Below, piece by piece: positions 8,730 through 21,500 of a DNA stretch of 64,000 nucleotides. The position numbers and the translations under genes are program-made. Location of the stretch: the NCBI GenBank assembly GCA_036971715.1, contig JAVHJL010000004.1:1984001-2048000 (forward strand), given 5' to 3'. The notes beneath the pieces were generated by a model, which was not told the DNA's origin, did not search any database, and saw only the letters and a list, made by a program, of their open reading frames with translations. Numbering within the stretch: position 1 is the stretch's first letter; each line of letters starts with the position of its first letter. The DNA comes from Arthrobotrys musiformis (taxonomy: Eukaryota > Ascomycota > Orbiliomycetes > Orbiliales > Orbiliaceae).

Positions 8730-10260
8730 TTAGAATTTAAACATCCGCGAGGGAGTCTGCTCTACCCTCTGAAGGTTACCAATATCACACCAATTCGATA
8801 CAGGCTAGCAAAAACACGTTAGCATGTGCACACTAAAAATACCAACTAGAGAGGGATATGAGACATACCAAACAAGTAAAATACCGACACCATTTACACT
8901 CCCCGTTGAAGATGTAAAAGTTCCTCAGGAGCAGAGTAAAAGCAATGACCGCTAAAGCCAGCATAGCGGCACGGATCAACCACCAGACCCACCAGAACGG
9001 ATTTCGTCCCCTGAAGAAACCGACAGGGTCCCGGAGTAGTCTTCTAAGACCTTGGTTCTGAATCGCAGCCGACGACATGGAGTTATAGGTGTCACCCTTC
9101 CCAATCTTGGACTGCAGTGCCGGTGGAGACCTCATGAACGCAAGACCCAGAGCGAGACCCATCAAAAAACCACCGATATGTGCAAAATTGTCGACACCGG
9201 GGAGTAAACCGAGAACGAACGAAATAGCAAAGTCGATGATTAGGAAAATCAAATCTTTAACCGGCGACTCGCGTTGTTTCCATGTGTAGAAAAGATCGAG
9301 AAGGACCAACGCCAAAATACCGAACAGAGCGCCAGAAGCACCAGTGCTAGCCAACCCCTGCGGTGCAAAGTTCCCGCCCAAAACGAAACCGAAGATACCA
9401 GAGGCGATGTATACGATCGCGAATCTAATAATCCCAATTTCCCGCTCCATATCAGTCCCGAGACGTAGTTGGATCAAAAGGTTGAATGCGATGTGAATGA
9501 GACCGGCGTGCATGAACATGGGCACGATAAATCGCCACCATTGGTCGGGAGTGTCGAAGTCCTGGAACCCACAAAGCTGTTGGATCGAACACGCCGTTCC
9601 CATCTGCGGAGAAATGAAAGATACGGTATTGTTCGGACAAGCCCACGGCTGTGCGGTACTGGATCCGATTGTGAGGGTATCCTTCATACAGGGAACGAAT
9701 CTGGCACCCATATTGATCATGACGTACGTCGAGGGACCGATCATCGGATTGAAACTCGGTTTGGTTTGGATGGGCGAGCCTGTGAGTTGAGCATTTTTGA
9801 CGATTTCAGCGATGAAGACGGCGACCTGGATCAGGGAGACGGTATAGCAGAAGAAAGGAATTGTCTTGTGTCGTTTTCTCGCCCAGAATCCTTGCTTTTC
9901 ACGCATCGAAGGGGTCGGTTGTGGTAATGACCCGTTGCTGTTTGAGTTGTGGTAGGCCGGCATGTGTGAGGCACCAGCCATATGCTGGGGATGTTCGGAT
10001 AGAGGGATGTTTTCGCCGTAGGATCGATGAGTGTCGTATGCTCCGTGGTATGAAGTGTCTTCTTGGGATGAATATGGTTCTTGAGAAGGTTTGTAAGTTG
10101 TACCACTGACATCTTCGAGGGAAGGGTTGTAAGGGGACGACGCATTGTTGTTGCGGTAGGGGGAGGGATTTGAGACAGTTGGTGGAGATATAGCCGTGGC
10201 GGAAAGGGGGGTCTCGTTTTGCGAACGGTTCGCAGGGTTGTAGTAGTCGTAAGCGGCCAT
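8730..10260 (-). CDS. Rhomboid-family intramembrane serine protease
   Basis: Two exons, 10260-8869 and 8804-8730, give 488 residues. The 64-nt intron has donor GTATGT, branch TGCTAAC and acceptor GCTAG. The ATG at 10260 (ACAATGG) is preferred over one 7 codons upstream. About 125 N-terminal residues are disordered and rich in Ser, Pro, Asn and Tyr. Then follow a cytosolic basic segment and about seven membrane segments. The catalytic dyad is visible as G-A-S309-G and H361 in AHIGG; HAGLIHIAFN lies in an earlier membrane helix. The C-terminal CKWCRYFTCL continues over the intron into PVSNWCD, a cysteine-rich tail I recall from fungal rhomboids. Location is probably Golgi or another secretory membrane; the substrate is unknown. 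Confidence 0.9.
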
Positions 10261-12487
10261 TGTTTGCTCTTGGAGGGTCACAGATGTGCAGCCCAGTGAT
10301 TATGCAAATATGCCTGCCAAACCCATAAAAAGAATTATAAAATAGATAAAAGCAGACCGAGAGTTTCGTTTCCCTTTCCCTTTCCTTTTTTCCGGTTCAC
10401 GGGGGGTTTCCGCAACGGGGCTACTTTTGGTGGATCTGTGACAATGTCGCGAGATGAGGACGTTGGAATGGGGAATGGGCAGACGAAGTTTGACTGCGAG
10501 AAGCGGGCGGGTATGCGGTGTTCCCGTGGGTATCAGAGTCAGGAGGAACGTCCAAACGACCGAGAGCGCAAACAAGCGTCGTCGATGATTTAAACTTTTG
10601 ACCTGATGGAGTGATCGATGGTGAAGAGAAGGGGAAGATGGAGGGGGTAATATGGGGAGAGGATGGGGATGGGGATGAGAGAATGGCTTGATGGCAGCCG
10701 TTGGTTGGTTGCCAGCCCTTGTCGATATAAAACTCCTGTCGGCTAGTGACGTTCCTGGAGTTTAGGAGAATAGCAGAATTGTCCGCGGAGTCGTTAGTAA
10801 TAATAATAAGAATCAAAAGATGTAATACATGAGATTTGTTTCGATGCGAATAGATTTTGGAGTATATTAATAAGATTTTTAATTAAGCGGAGGGATTGCA
10901 GCAGAGAGCAAAAGAAGAAGCAGACGTGTTTCAGATATTAATGCCTGCAGCTAGCAGCTCAGCTCCTCTCTCTGCAAATTAATGCAGACTGTGTATGTAT
11001 CTGTATATCCGTTTAGATGTATAGATGGTATGCAGGTGCAAATGAATGCAGGCCGCAATGAAGTCGAGGATGAAGTCGATAGCTTGTAGAATTCAAGAGA
11101 CAGAGTGGGAGGGAAGATCGAAGAAGGAAGAAGACGAAGAAGAAGCGGGCCAAAATTCCTTATAAGGCTTTTTGATCTTCTTCTTCTTGGTCCGAATAAA
11201 AATGCAAGCAAGTATCACAGCACTATCACTATCACACCGTAGTTTATTAGTAAGTTCTCCCTTTCCCTGCTAGCCAGGACACACACTGGCATTTATATGT
11301 GTACCGCCACCTGAATTCCAAAGTCAAAAACGTATTCCTGCCGATGAAGAAAAACTCTGCGGGGCTGGGCGTCCTTGGACAAGTCTCCCTCATACAGAGC
11401 AAGTCAGTATTTTGCTAGGGGGTCAGCAGTAGGTTTGGGTTACGTTAACCATGGTTTCTATATTTGCACATACAAGACAAGTCCAGTCAAGCAGTGCAAG
11501 GGGATGATCTTTTTTCCTCCCTCGACAAAGGGCATGGCAAGAAGGCGGTGAACAGCCCTGACCGGGTAGCTGAATGGTAAAAAAAACCCACTTGTCAACG
11601 TCATCAGGCTTGGGGGAAGTCCCAGCTGGGCGGGTTCGTTTTTCCTCGAATGGGTTTCCGGGGACCATGTCCGCCAAGGATCTTGGATCCCGACAGGAAC
11701 GTTTTGTCCTTTCTTTGACATTTGATAATCATCACCATTGTGAACGACAATCAATCGTGTCGAGCAGCGGTTGGCATGTCGAACTCGATCATATATCTCA
11801 ATGTGATATGATATATCATATGTTTCGAGGCCAAGCTTGAATCTGCAAACACGCGGAGAACGGCAGAAACAATCGCATGCAACGGCAGAGACGAAGCTAA
11901 AACAGCAACAGTTCCTGCTATACTCCGTACCCGGATGCACCACACGGGACACACGACAAAAAAAAGAGAGAGAGATGCCATTCTGCCGTGGTGGCGTTTT
12001 TTTCTTCTGCCCTCTTGGGAACGGGGTTTCAGGGACCGGTTTTGCCTTTGCATCTAACTAACTAGCTTGCATCTGCATTTCTTCAGACCTCGACCCGAAG
12101 TGCAGCCAGCCAGCCGCGCTTTGATAATCAGCTCGAAATGGGAGCATTAGTTCATATCGATGTATTCTATTATCCTTAGTCAGTCAGTCAGCATGTAGCA
12201 GTCAGGGGGAACTCATACCGGTACACTCCGTTACATGAACATTACTCTGTATACTCACTGGACTATCTGACTATCTACCAACAACTAAGATTGATGGCGC
12301 CCAGCAGCAACCGCCTGTGACAGCCCATAACCTAGGTACCAGACCAACACATTTCCCCGTTCGGCTGCTCGCGCATCCCAGCTGAGAAGAGCCTCAGAGC
12401 CTCCTTCGCAGACGTGTCCAACGTCAACGTCGTCACCGACGGTTCCAACGACGACAACAAAAACAACAACAAAAACAACCTCCAAGG
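10261..12487. other. Divergent intergenic region, rhomboid and PFA3-like promoters
   Basis: About 2.2 kb between divergently transcribed genes. It contains purine/pyrimidine tracts, CT-rich stretches and short tandem motifs, and several open frames of 60-165 codons on both strands that overlap each other and resemble no family. No gene is supported. Confidence 0.6.
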
Positions 12488-14144
12488 ATGCCGTCCTACC
12501 AGCCCGTCAACTCCTCCCGTCCCTCCTCCTCCAGCTCGAACGACTCCTCCCGCTCCCGTCCGTCTGGTCCCAAGTACTCGAATGGCAGCCGCCGCCCCCG
12601 TCTTCTCCGACGGCTCGATAACCTCTTCTGCAGCTGCATAACATACTTCCCCCTTGCCATCGTCTACGGCGCCACCGCGTGGGCAGTATGGGTCGAGGCC
12701 TACAGCATCTCGTGGAACTCCATTGGTGGGAGTAGAGGCCATTTCCTGGCCTTTGTCGGTATCTGGCTGTATTGGATGCTGAATTGGAGCTATACCGTAG
12801 CTACCTTCTCCAGTCCGGGTACTCCTTTGGAGCAGGTATCTCATCCATCCCCCCATATATCCATCTACACACGATCACAGTAATACGGTACTAACGACGG
12901 TATAGAAATCAAAATACTCCTCCCTGCCCACGCACTCCACCCAGTCCTCGATAACAGTCAAAGCATCCGGCGAAGAACGCTTCTGCAAAAAATGCCAGTG
13001 CCGAAAACCCGACCGCACCCACCACTGCTCAACCTGCAACACCTGCGTCCTCAAAATGGACCACCACTGCCCCTGGCTCGCCAACTGCCTCGGCATCACA
13101 AACTACAAACCCTTCGTCCTCTTCACCTTCTACCTCGCCGTCTTCTGTCTCTTCTGCTGCGCCGTATCGAGCATCTGGATTTGGGATGTGATATTCAAAG
13201 ACTCCGGTTTCGCAGAACAATACATGCCGGTAAATTGGATCCTACTGGCCGTAATAAGCGGCGTAGTCGGCATCGTCGTCTCCGGCTTCTCGGGATACCA
13301 CTTCTACCTCGTCTTCCGCGGTGAAACCACAATCGAGAGCATGGAAAAAACACGCTACCTCTCCCCTCTGAGAAAACGTACAATCCCCTGGGGCGCGAAT
13401 CTAATTGGGGGGAACGGAGTAATGGACCCTACGGCGCTGGAAATGCGAGAGAGGGAACGATATAACGAATACATCATTGAAGAAACGTCGAAGGAGCTTC
13501 CCAATGCGTTCGATCTCGGCTGGAGGAATAATTTTCTACAGGTGTTCGGACCGCAGCCGATTTTATGGTTTGTTCCTGTAAGGAACTCGATCGGTGATGG
13601 GTGGGTGTGGGAGACCAGTCAGCGGTGGAAAGATACGCAGAGGGATATTCAAGATAGGAGGAGACGAGAGGCTGCGGCCGACCAGGAGAGGATGAGGAGG
13701 GCTGGCTGGGGTGGTGATGAAATCGAGGAGACTACCGCCAGTGGAACGAACAATGGAGCCGCGGCTTGGACACGACAGGCCATAACCGGTCTCCCCAGTC
13801 CCGGAGAAATGCTGGGATCGAGCAAAGCATCCAGGATACTCGGTGCCAGGGAGGAGGAATTCAGCCATGGTCTTGGGGGTTCGCGGTATTCTCCTAAAGT
13901 AGCGATGCATAACAAGGAGATGACCATGCGGATGCAAGATCTGAAGAAGAATAGGGGGCAGATCATGAGCAGGGATGAATTAAGTGAGGAGGATGAAGAT
14001 TCGGATAACTACGATACCGACGACGAAGAATCAGGATTTGACAGCAAAAGGAAGAACGGCGAGAGCTCTAAGAGTGCCCCTAGAGTTTCTACTGCAAATT
14101 CTCTGAACCGAAAGGAAGTCGATACCTGGAGTGAAGGGTGGTGA
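12488..14144 (+). CDS. PFA3: DHHC palmitoyltransferase, PFA3-like
   Basis: Two exons, 12488-12835 and 12906-14144, give 528 residues; the 70-nt intron has branch TACTAAC and acceptor TATAG. The protein has two N-terminal membrane segments (about residues 48-70 and 80-102). The cysteine-rich domain follows with the paired FCKKC, HHCSTC and VLKMDHHCPW, the catalytic motif being D168-H-H-C171. After it come two more membrane segments, a TTxE motif (ETTIES) and a NAFDLGWRNNFLQVFG stretch that fits the PaCCT region. These features place it with PFA3-type enzymes, which S-acylate proteins such as Vac8 at the vacuole. The long cytosolic tail is charged and low-complexity. A PFA4/PFA5 paralogue is less likely. 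Confidence 0.87.
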
Positions 14145-14799
14145 GAACCTACAAAAAACAAAAAAAAGACCAAAAATATATCAAAAAACCAAGAAAAGGG
14201 AATAAGAAGAACAAGAGAAGTCTAATACCGTAATGGATAATCGTCGGTTAAAGACGATAGATGTGGGCGTGGGCACAGGGACTCTTTTCTCCCCAAGCGA
14301 TGGTAGACACGTGTATTTTTATATCCCGGTTGTCAATCGACAGCCACAGTTTTGCAATGGGGGCGCTTCTGGTTTCCTTCTCCTTTCTGCCTTTCCTTTT
14401 TTTGCTTTGAACATCAACTTAGCAGTGCACCTGTAGCATAGCTTTCTCTTTCTTATCACAGCGACCGTTTTTAGTGTTTAGCAAACTCTTATTTGCAATG
14501 CATAGCAGTCTCTTATACAATCTTCGCATCTATCAAAGCTATCACTACAGAGGCCGGCATGGGTTAAATCCCTAGCAGTAATACAAAACACGAAAGTAAA
14601 AAAAAAAAAACTCCTAAACTCCTCTTGTGATACGAAGCAAAGAGCGAACTGTCGAAGGGAACGGAGAAAAAAGAGAATACAAACTCCCCGGACCCCCTTT
14701 CCCTAACTAAACCCCCACACACCCACCGTTCCGATGACTAAAATATTCCTACACGCTGTAATCCCGCCTGAAAACCAGATAATCAATAAAAGGGAGAAA
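14145..14799. other. Convergent 3' spacer
   Basis: 3' flanks of the PFA3-like and E2 genes. A-rich tracts at 14150-14220 and 14598-14610 could hold polyadenylation signals. No gene is seen. Confidence 0.6.
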
Positions 14800-15927
14800 C
14801 TACATCTTCCTAATCACCAGGGCGACCAGAATCGCTAGTAGTGCGCCGATAGCCAGATCGATATACCCCGTCGTACGATCCTCGTTCGTGGCATTAGCCA
14901 GCTGCATGGGTACCGCGCCAGCAATCACCGGTCGTGCAGCTATATTCCCAGGGCCTCCGCCTCCCCCGACAAGCGCCTGCTGCTGCGGCTGTTGCTGCCC
15001 GCCGCCGAATGGTATGAACATTGCTGCTTCCTCCTCCTCTTGCTGGGCGGGTGGTCGTTGCTGCTGCTGCTGGGGTTGCTGGGGTTGCTGTGTTTGTTGC
15101 TGGGGTACCGGTGTTTCCTCCGGTTGTACCGCTACAGGTGTAGACGGTTGAGCATCTGCAGCCGTGCCTTCTTCCTTACCCTCAGCGTCCTCCTTCCTCG
15201 GCTTCATCTCATCTTTATACCCAAACCGTAACTCCGGCGGGACCTCAGGTTCCGAACTCCCCTCCCCATCCTCCGGAATCTTCATCGCCTCCTCCTCCCC
15301 TCCGCCACCGCACTCCGAGCACCTAAAATCCCTAGATTGCACAGCATACTCTCGTCGTGTTTCGGTCGTGCAGGCCAGTCCGCCGACTTGTCCCTGTGGA
15401 TCAGCGTCCATATGCGCTCTCAGGGCAACTATCCCCAACCCCACGTCAGCAAACCATCCATACATACACGATAACACCAGAAAAAGAGAAGGGATCATAC
15501 TCAACGCCAACCGAATACTCCAACTGGGCTGCCAGGTCTCCTCGTGGAAACCCGAAATACTCAAACAAATGTCCCGATTAACCTCAAACCGCCCCGACGG
15601 TGTCAGGAATCTAAACATCGGCGGCCGCATGGGGTAATTGGGTGATAATATTATTCTACCGTGGTAGAAACCATCTGCGAATGGTGAAGGGGCGGGGGGG
15701 CCTCGGAGGGTGAAGTGCCATTCGAAGAGATCGTGGTCTAGCGGGTGGGCTGTGAAGTCGCGGGAGGGCGAGTTGGCGATTTCTTGAGCTTCCTTCACTA
15801 TATTTTATCAATATATGATTTAGTAAAATGTATTCAATTATTGTAGAAGGGAGGGTGGCAAGGAGGTGGACGAACGTATACGACGGACTCCCGGGGAGCC
15901 CTTGTTGTACTTCTTAACGGCAGCCAT
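14800..15927 (-). CDS. Tail-anchored ubiquitin-conjugating enzyme E2, UBE2J/UBC6 type
   Basis: Three exons, 15927-15882, 15797-15501 and 15428-14800, give 323 residues; introns are 84 and 72 nt. The first exon encodes only MAAVKKYNKGSPGVR plus one base. Splicing restores the family sequence WSIRLALIALRAHM, which the unspliced frame interrupts. The UBC fold spans about residues 10-165, with catalytic C93 in DICLSISGFHEETWQPSW. The tail is low-complexity (acidic, then Gln/Pro-rich) and ends in a membrane anchor, about residues 303-322, followed by RKM. This layout is that of ER-associated-degradation E2s of the UBE2J1/UBC6 group, which ubiquitinate misfolded ER proteins from the cytosolic face. 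The extended N-terminus favours the UBE2J1/J2 side over yeast Ubc6. Confidence 0.92.
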
Positions 15928-16968
15928 GATGGTGGTATGTTAACAGTTGAGGCAGCTATGCCCCGACAGACGTGATCCTGAATGTGCGTGAAGGGTGCGA
16001 GATGGGATGAGATGGGATGAAATCAGATGCAGATGAGGCCGATGTGACCGGGATGCGATCTGATACGATATGATTGACCAAGGTCGGTCGGTCGGTCGGT
16101 CGTTGGAGGAGGGGGTCAGGTTCAGGGTATGTCGATGTCCAGTGATCAAGCCGATCAACGAAGCCCTCGAGAACAGCACGAGATCCAATATTATATATAA
16201 ATAATTATATATACTTAAGTAATTATCCCGGTTGAAATCGAGAGGAAGAATGCGTGATTTCGATTTGTAACGACTAACAAGCCAGCCTGGACAAGTTACC
16301 GTTGATTAGTCTCCGGAACAAAGCGTCGTTCGTTCCCGGCCAGCCCCAGCCGCCTGTTAGCTTTCTGGTTGATGTGCCCAATCGGGCCGCATGCTCTCGA
16401 CGTGCAGCCAACGCACAAAATCCAACAAAGGCTCCAAAAATAACATTCCTTCATTCTTTCATATTCTAGACGGGTGGCAATTAAGACTATTATGCCATAC
16501 TATAATACAGTTCAATAAGGGGCTGGTTCATTGTTCTTATAATATCATTTATCTCTCGAAGCTACTTTCGGAGGAAAGGAAGACTGCGTCCAGCATCGCT
16601 ATACCAGCTTGGGGATATAAAATAGTCTACTCAAACACGAAGATTAGATATTTAGGTGTATAAGTATGTAGAAATGCGTAGTATACGCTATAAGATCTGA
16701 AAGCAGTAATCTAGTCTAAGATATAACATATTTACTACCATATCACTATTGCGTTTATACACGTATGTTCATGATAGATATCCCTGTAATGTGGATACGA
16801 AGTATACGTAAACATACACGAATCTAAAAACCAGAGCCACACCATTAACTTATAATTATATATCTCTCGAAAACCTTAAAACGATAAAGAAGTAAATACA
16901 CACATACACCCAAATAAAACTCAAGACAGGAGTAAAAATTAATAACAAGAGAAAGAACATGAGCAAAT
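15928..16968. other. Intergenic region with AT-rich stretch
   Basis: Promoter side of the E2 gene and 3' side of the next gene. It holds a (GGTC)n microsatellite at 16082-16102 and a strongly AT-rich part (about 16185-16960) with many TATA-type dinucleotides. This could be a decayed repeat, but I see no terminal repeats or transposase remains. No gene is supported. Confidence 0.5.
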
Positions 16969-17988
16969 CTACCCCTTCGGCCACGGCACCACCGTATACA
17001 ACGGTTTCGAATCATCCCTAATCTCCGTCGGCGGCCCATCTTGAAACGGCGGGTTCCAAAACCACTTCTGCGAAGTACACCTGACCACGGGACTGATCCC
17101 ACCGCCATCATCCCTATCGAACGTCGACATCGCCACATACCTCGAATCCACCAACCTCAAATGCTCAGGCACGCTATACTCCTGATAAACCGCCCCAGGA
17201 ACCGCCCTAACCGTCGTCACATTCTTCTCCTCATCGTATTCATTCGGCCCCCAGCACGCCCCCGTGTGCATGGCAGGAATAAACGGCCCGAACGGCTGAT
17301 CCCTCTCCGTAAAGTAAACCAACCAAAGCTGCCTCGGATCCTTCCCCGAAAAATCACACTCCTCGGACCGCAAAGCATGCTTCACCGTCTCGATATTCTT
17401 CAGCTGATCCTCGTCTTTATCAACAATGATCGATAAACACCTCCTCGTCCGCATATTCTGTATCTGCCCCAGCGCGTAATCGTGCAGCGCAACGCCGAAT
17501 ACATTATAATTTATCAACTCCCCTTTCTTCCCTTCTGATCCAATAAACCCCCACATCGTCCCCGCAAAACTCTGATCATTATCATGGTCAGCGGCACACT
17601 TAATCTCCTCCCTCCACCGTCGGGGATCATAATTCTCCCTCGGTTGATTATTTATCTCCCACAACAGTTTTTGATCCGTGATCCCCCGAGTACCGACGGG
17701 TTCGTGTTCACCCGGCTCGCCGTAGGGTGCGCCGTCGTAGAGACAGAACCCGCCCCAGAATTCGGGATACGTGCTTTGCGCGCTGTCGAGGTATTGTAGG
17801 TCCGGATTGTGTTCGATGGCGATGATGTTGCCGCGCCAGACTACAGTTTGCATCTGCGTCCGGAACATGGCCGGTATGTCTTCCATCGCTGCGGCGGATG
17901 CGAGGTGGCGGGTGAGGAAAGCCGAGTAGTAGAATACCACCTGCAGCCAGAGCTGTCGCCGTCGTGTGTGAGGAGAGGGTTGAAGCAT
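16969..17988 (-). CDS. Hypothetical protein, possibly secreted
   Basis: Single-exon frame of 339 residues with context AAAAATGC. The N-terminus has a basic stretch (HTRRRQ) followed by a hydrophobic segment (LWLQVVFYYSAFL) and small residues (ASAAA), which could be a signal peptide or anchor. The rest is soluble-looking, rich in Trp, Tyr and Asp, with six cysteines that could pair and motifs such as GFCLYDGAPYG and TMWGFIGSEGKKGELINYNVFG. I do not recognise a family and no catalytic pattern is evident. Codon use resembles the neighbouring genes, so a real gene is likely. It lies in a minus-strand run between TFC3 and the E2, without an obvious functional link. Confidence 0.65.
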   Translation of the reverse strand: MLQPSPHTRRRQLWLQVVFYYSAFLTRHLASAAAMEDIPAMFRTQMQTVVWRGNIIAIEHNPDLQYLDSAQSTYPEFWGGFCLYDGAPYGEPGEHEPVGTRGITDQKLLWEINNQPRENYDPRRWREEIKCAADHDNDQSFAGTMWGFIGSEGKKGELINYNVFGVALHDYALGQIQNMRTRRCLSIIVDKDEDQLKNIETVKHALRSEECDFSGKDPRQLWLVYFTERDQPFGPFIPAMHTGACWGPNEYDEEKNVTTVRAVPGAVYQEYSVPEHLRLVDSRYVAMSTFDRDDGGGISPVVRCTSQKWFWNPPFQDGPPTEIRDDSKPLYTVVPWPKG

Positions 17989-18514
17989 TTTTTGGCTTGT
18001 CGATACCTGACTGTTCTTAGAACCTCGATGCCTTATCGACTTTAAATTTCATTCATATTTCTCCAAATGAAGTCAACGGGATCGATCCAAAGGATAAACT
18101 GTGGGACAGCACTCGAAGCCCACGCTTACACCATATAAAAAGGTTTCACTAATCGTATATGCATAGGAATCTATTGTCAGAGGTATATATATCCTGCGCT
18201 ACTGTGGCATTCCAACAGTTAGCCAAAAGTAATGTCAGGCTGTCCTGTTGTATCGACCTAGAACCGTTATCAATATTTAAATACCATATTAGCGCCCTAT
18301 TCCCGTCTTCTAAACTTATTTGTTAACGACTAGCATCAGTAGCTATGAGTCTGTTCTGTAAATACAGTAACCTATATAAACCTTTTGCGCCTTTTTTTCA
18401 AATAAAATAAAAAATCCACTTTTATATGCTTTTATCCCATAATTCCTTGCCCACATCCGACTACAAAGGGAAAAAAAAAGGAAAGACATCAATCCATAAC
18501 CACACCTCATAGCC
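17989..18514. other. Spacer between TFC3 3' end and the hypothetical gene
   Basis: AT-rich sequence holding the promoter of the 16969-17988 gene and the TFC3 3' flank. No coding signal. Confidence 0.6.
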
Positions 18515-21500
18515 TCAAACCCCACACCACAAATACTCCCTCCCACCCCAATACCTCCCCTCAATCCTCTCAACCACACCGCCCCTCTGCTCCAACCACC
18601 TAACAGCATTAACCACATCTCTCGCATTAACAACCCCTTGTAACGCCTTCACCACACCCTTCGTTGTAACACCAGGTTTCGCAACCACAACCGCCAACAC
18701 ACACCTCACAACCCTCTCCCACATGTATCCGATCACCTCATCGTGCATGTTCTGCCATATGAACGGCGGGAATGCCACGTCCTTCATCGAACCCTGAGGT
18801 ACCGCATCAAACATACCCGCCGGTTCCAAAACCGGGCGTTCGATCATATGGTCCTCGTTTCTGGCCACAAAGATGTCGAAGTGGAAGAGAATGGGGTCGA
18901 TGGCTCGGGTGACCAGACTTTCGGCTAGACCACGACTGGTAGTCTTATAGTCCTTCGTGTACAAATCAATCTAAAAAAAAAGGGTTGTGAAACATAAAAG
19001 TTAGCATCTCAGCCTGCGCATACTACATCCAACACACAACATCAATGATTTTCTTACCTCGCCTCTAACCACTCGATCCAGCAACCACGCCATACTCCCC
19101 GTCGTCAACGACGTAGCCACCAACTTACACTCCTCCCCTTGTCCGAGTCCCCCAATGACTTTCTCATGAAAGCTCTGCGCCTCATCGAACGCCTGTGTTG
19201 AAAACGTAGTCCTCCAAGGTTGTAAAACCCTCGCCTGTGCCGTCGCGGTTCCATATCTACCCCCCTTTCGACTCCTTATAATGAACCTGTCGACTTTGTG
19301 TAGCTCCGTAAGAGCGGCGGCGCTAACAAGTTGCGGGTAAGCCTTGATTAACTCTCTCGCCTTCTTGTCGTCGTATTTGTCGTCTTCCGTGATGAAAATA
19401 GATCGCCATGCGTACTTCGCTCGCTCCACAGCCCGTCTCTTTTCGGGGACTGGTGCTTCGATCTCTTCCTCTCTACTCGTTGAACTAGAGTGGTTCTTCA
19501 ATTGATGTTCCTTCCACGACATTGTAGTCATGTAGTTAAAGAAATCTCTCCTCCAGTCCAGCGGCGAGCATGTGATCTCGTACATAGCTTCCAAGCTAGC
19601 TCTCGAATCAGGCAAAATGCGGCGCTCGGTGACAGGCCTTATATTCTTGACAAACGGCCTCAACCAGTTCACATGCCACAACAAGTCAAAGTCCACCCCA
19701 CGGTTCTTATCAAAGAAAGGGAGCTTCCCTTTGTAGAAGTATCTCAGGTATTGCTCCTCAAACTCGGATTGGTACTGTGGGATTTCGTCCTTCATTTTCG
19801 CCCGAACTCTTGGCCAATGAGCTTGTATAGACCATCTGTCGTACGACGGAAGTGCTTTCGAGACAAGATCCCATTTGATACTCCTGACGTAGCCACCGAA
19901 GAGAGTACGGATAATAATAACTGCTAATGTAAGTGTCTCGTCTTCCTCCAAAGTCGTTCTTATGCGTGGTACATCCTTTGGACGGGGTACTTTTACAGCT
20001 TTTGCTGTGAGGGAAATAGTTAGCATGCAAAAAATTACAGCAAAGACTGAGATGCTTACGTTTTGGCTTTCTCTCTCTCGTAGGTTTTGGCTCCGCAGCT
20101 GGCTTGGGCTCTTTGGCCTTCCTTGCTCGCTTCTTCGGCTCTGGAGGAGCGGTAAGCGGCTCGAGGTTCGGGTTTATTTCTCGTTCGTTGGTCATCATAG
20201 GTCTGACTAGGGGCTTTGCAGCCCTTCCGCCGGCCTGCTGTCGTCTCCTTGGTCGGACTAATTCGTATTCGTCGGCATCCAGTTTGCCATATTTCGCCTC
20301 ATGCTCGTTTCTTGCAGCGGATGCAGCAGCATAATCTTCATAAGTTCCCAAATTTCCCGATCCAAAGTCTCCAGCCTCCGGTACAGTATACGGAGGGAAG
20401 TTGGTCGTGTGCTCAGGGTACATGTTAGGATCGGCACGAGGAACTTGCCATCTATGCAGTGTGTCTTCAGGGACGTCGGGGTCGGAATCCCTGTCCTCGA
20501 TTTGTTTGCCCCGTCCAGTTCTTTGGGCATGCTCATCACCACTGCCAAATCCTTCGGTGTCACTATCAACGTTGGACCGGAGCGGTGGATGGGTGTTGTT
20601 GGTTTTCGAACGCGTCCGGGCTGTGATCGGTTGAGGTTTCTTGGTAATCTGTATTTTGCCTTTCTTCGCCGCCTTTTCTTTCTTCTCGCTTTCAGTAATA
20701 GCCTGAAGACGTGCAAGAGTAGACATCTTCTCATCATCCAGCCGACGCCTAGTACTGCTGCTCCCGAGAGCAGCTGCCTTACTCGCATAAGAATACCTTT
20801 GAAAGTCAATCCGTTCAATCGGGACGGTAACAGTTTTCGGCACAATTCCTTTCGACACATTCTGCTTCCAAGCAAATGGTTTGTCGAGTTCTTCGAGTAT
20901 GGTCTTCTTGGCCTGCTGGACCTTTTCATCTTGAAAAGTAGCATCTGTAGTTGCAATGATAGTTCCTATCCTTCTTGAACTCTTGAAGACCCCGATGGCG
21001 AATAGCTTCCCATCTCGGTTCGTATCTTCGATAATGCTGTTAAAAGTCTTGCGATCCATTTTCGATGTTTGATCGGTATGTTCCCTGATGTATTCGACAA
21101 ACCTACGATACCCGGCATTGACTGAAATCGCCCCTCCAGCAGAAGCAAGCAAGTCCATAAGGAGCTTGCGCCGGTTGGCCTTGAGGACACCACCAATGCT
21201 CCTATTCTTGCGGACCGCGGCCGGAACTAACTCTAGTCGGATACCATCTTCACCTGTAAACGGCTGGAGCTTAGGAGGTTCTGGGCCAGTCGGAGGTTCA
21301 TTGGCGGTAGATGAAGCTGGTTCTTCCGCCTGGGAGGCGTCATTGTTCGGGCCAGGTTGGGCATCCTCAAGATCAATCACAACAGGGGAGTTCCCATTTT
21401 GAGGAACACTGCCTTTTCCAACACTGTCATTTGATTTTTCCTTGGCCACGGGCTCAGCGCAAATTTCCATACGCTGTGGTAGGGACTTTGAAGCTTCCGG

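Noticed and set aside
11458..11952. 164-codon minus-strand frame between the rhomboid and PFA3-like genes
   Set aside because: It overlaps other frames on both strands; no family, no splice partners and codon use unlike the neighbours.
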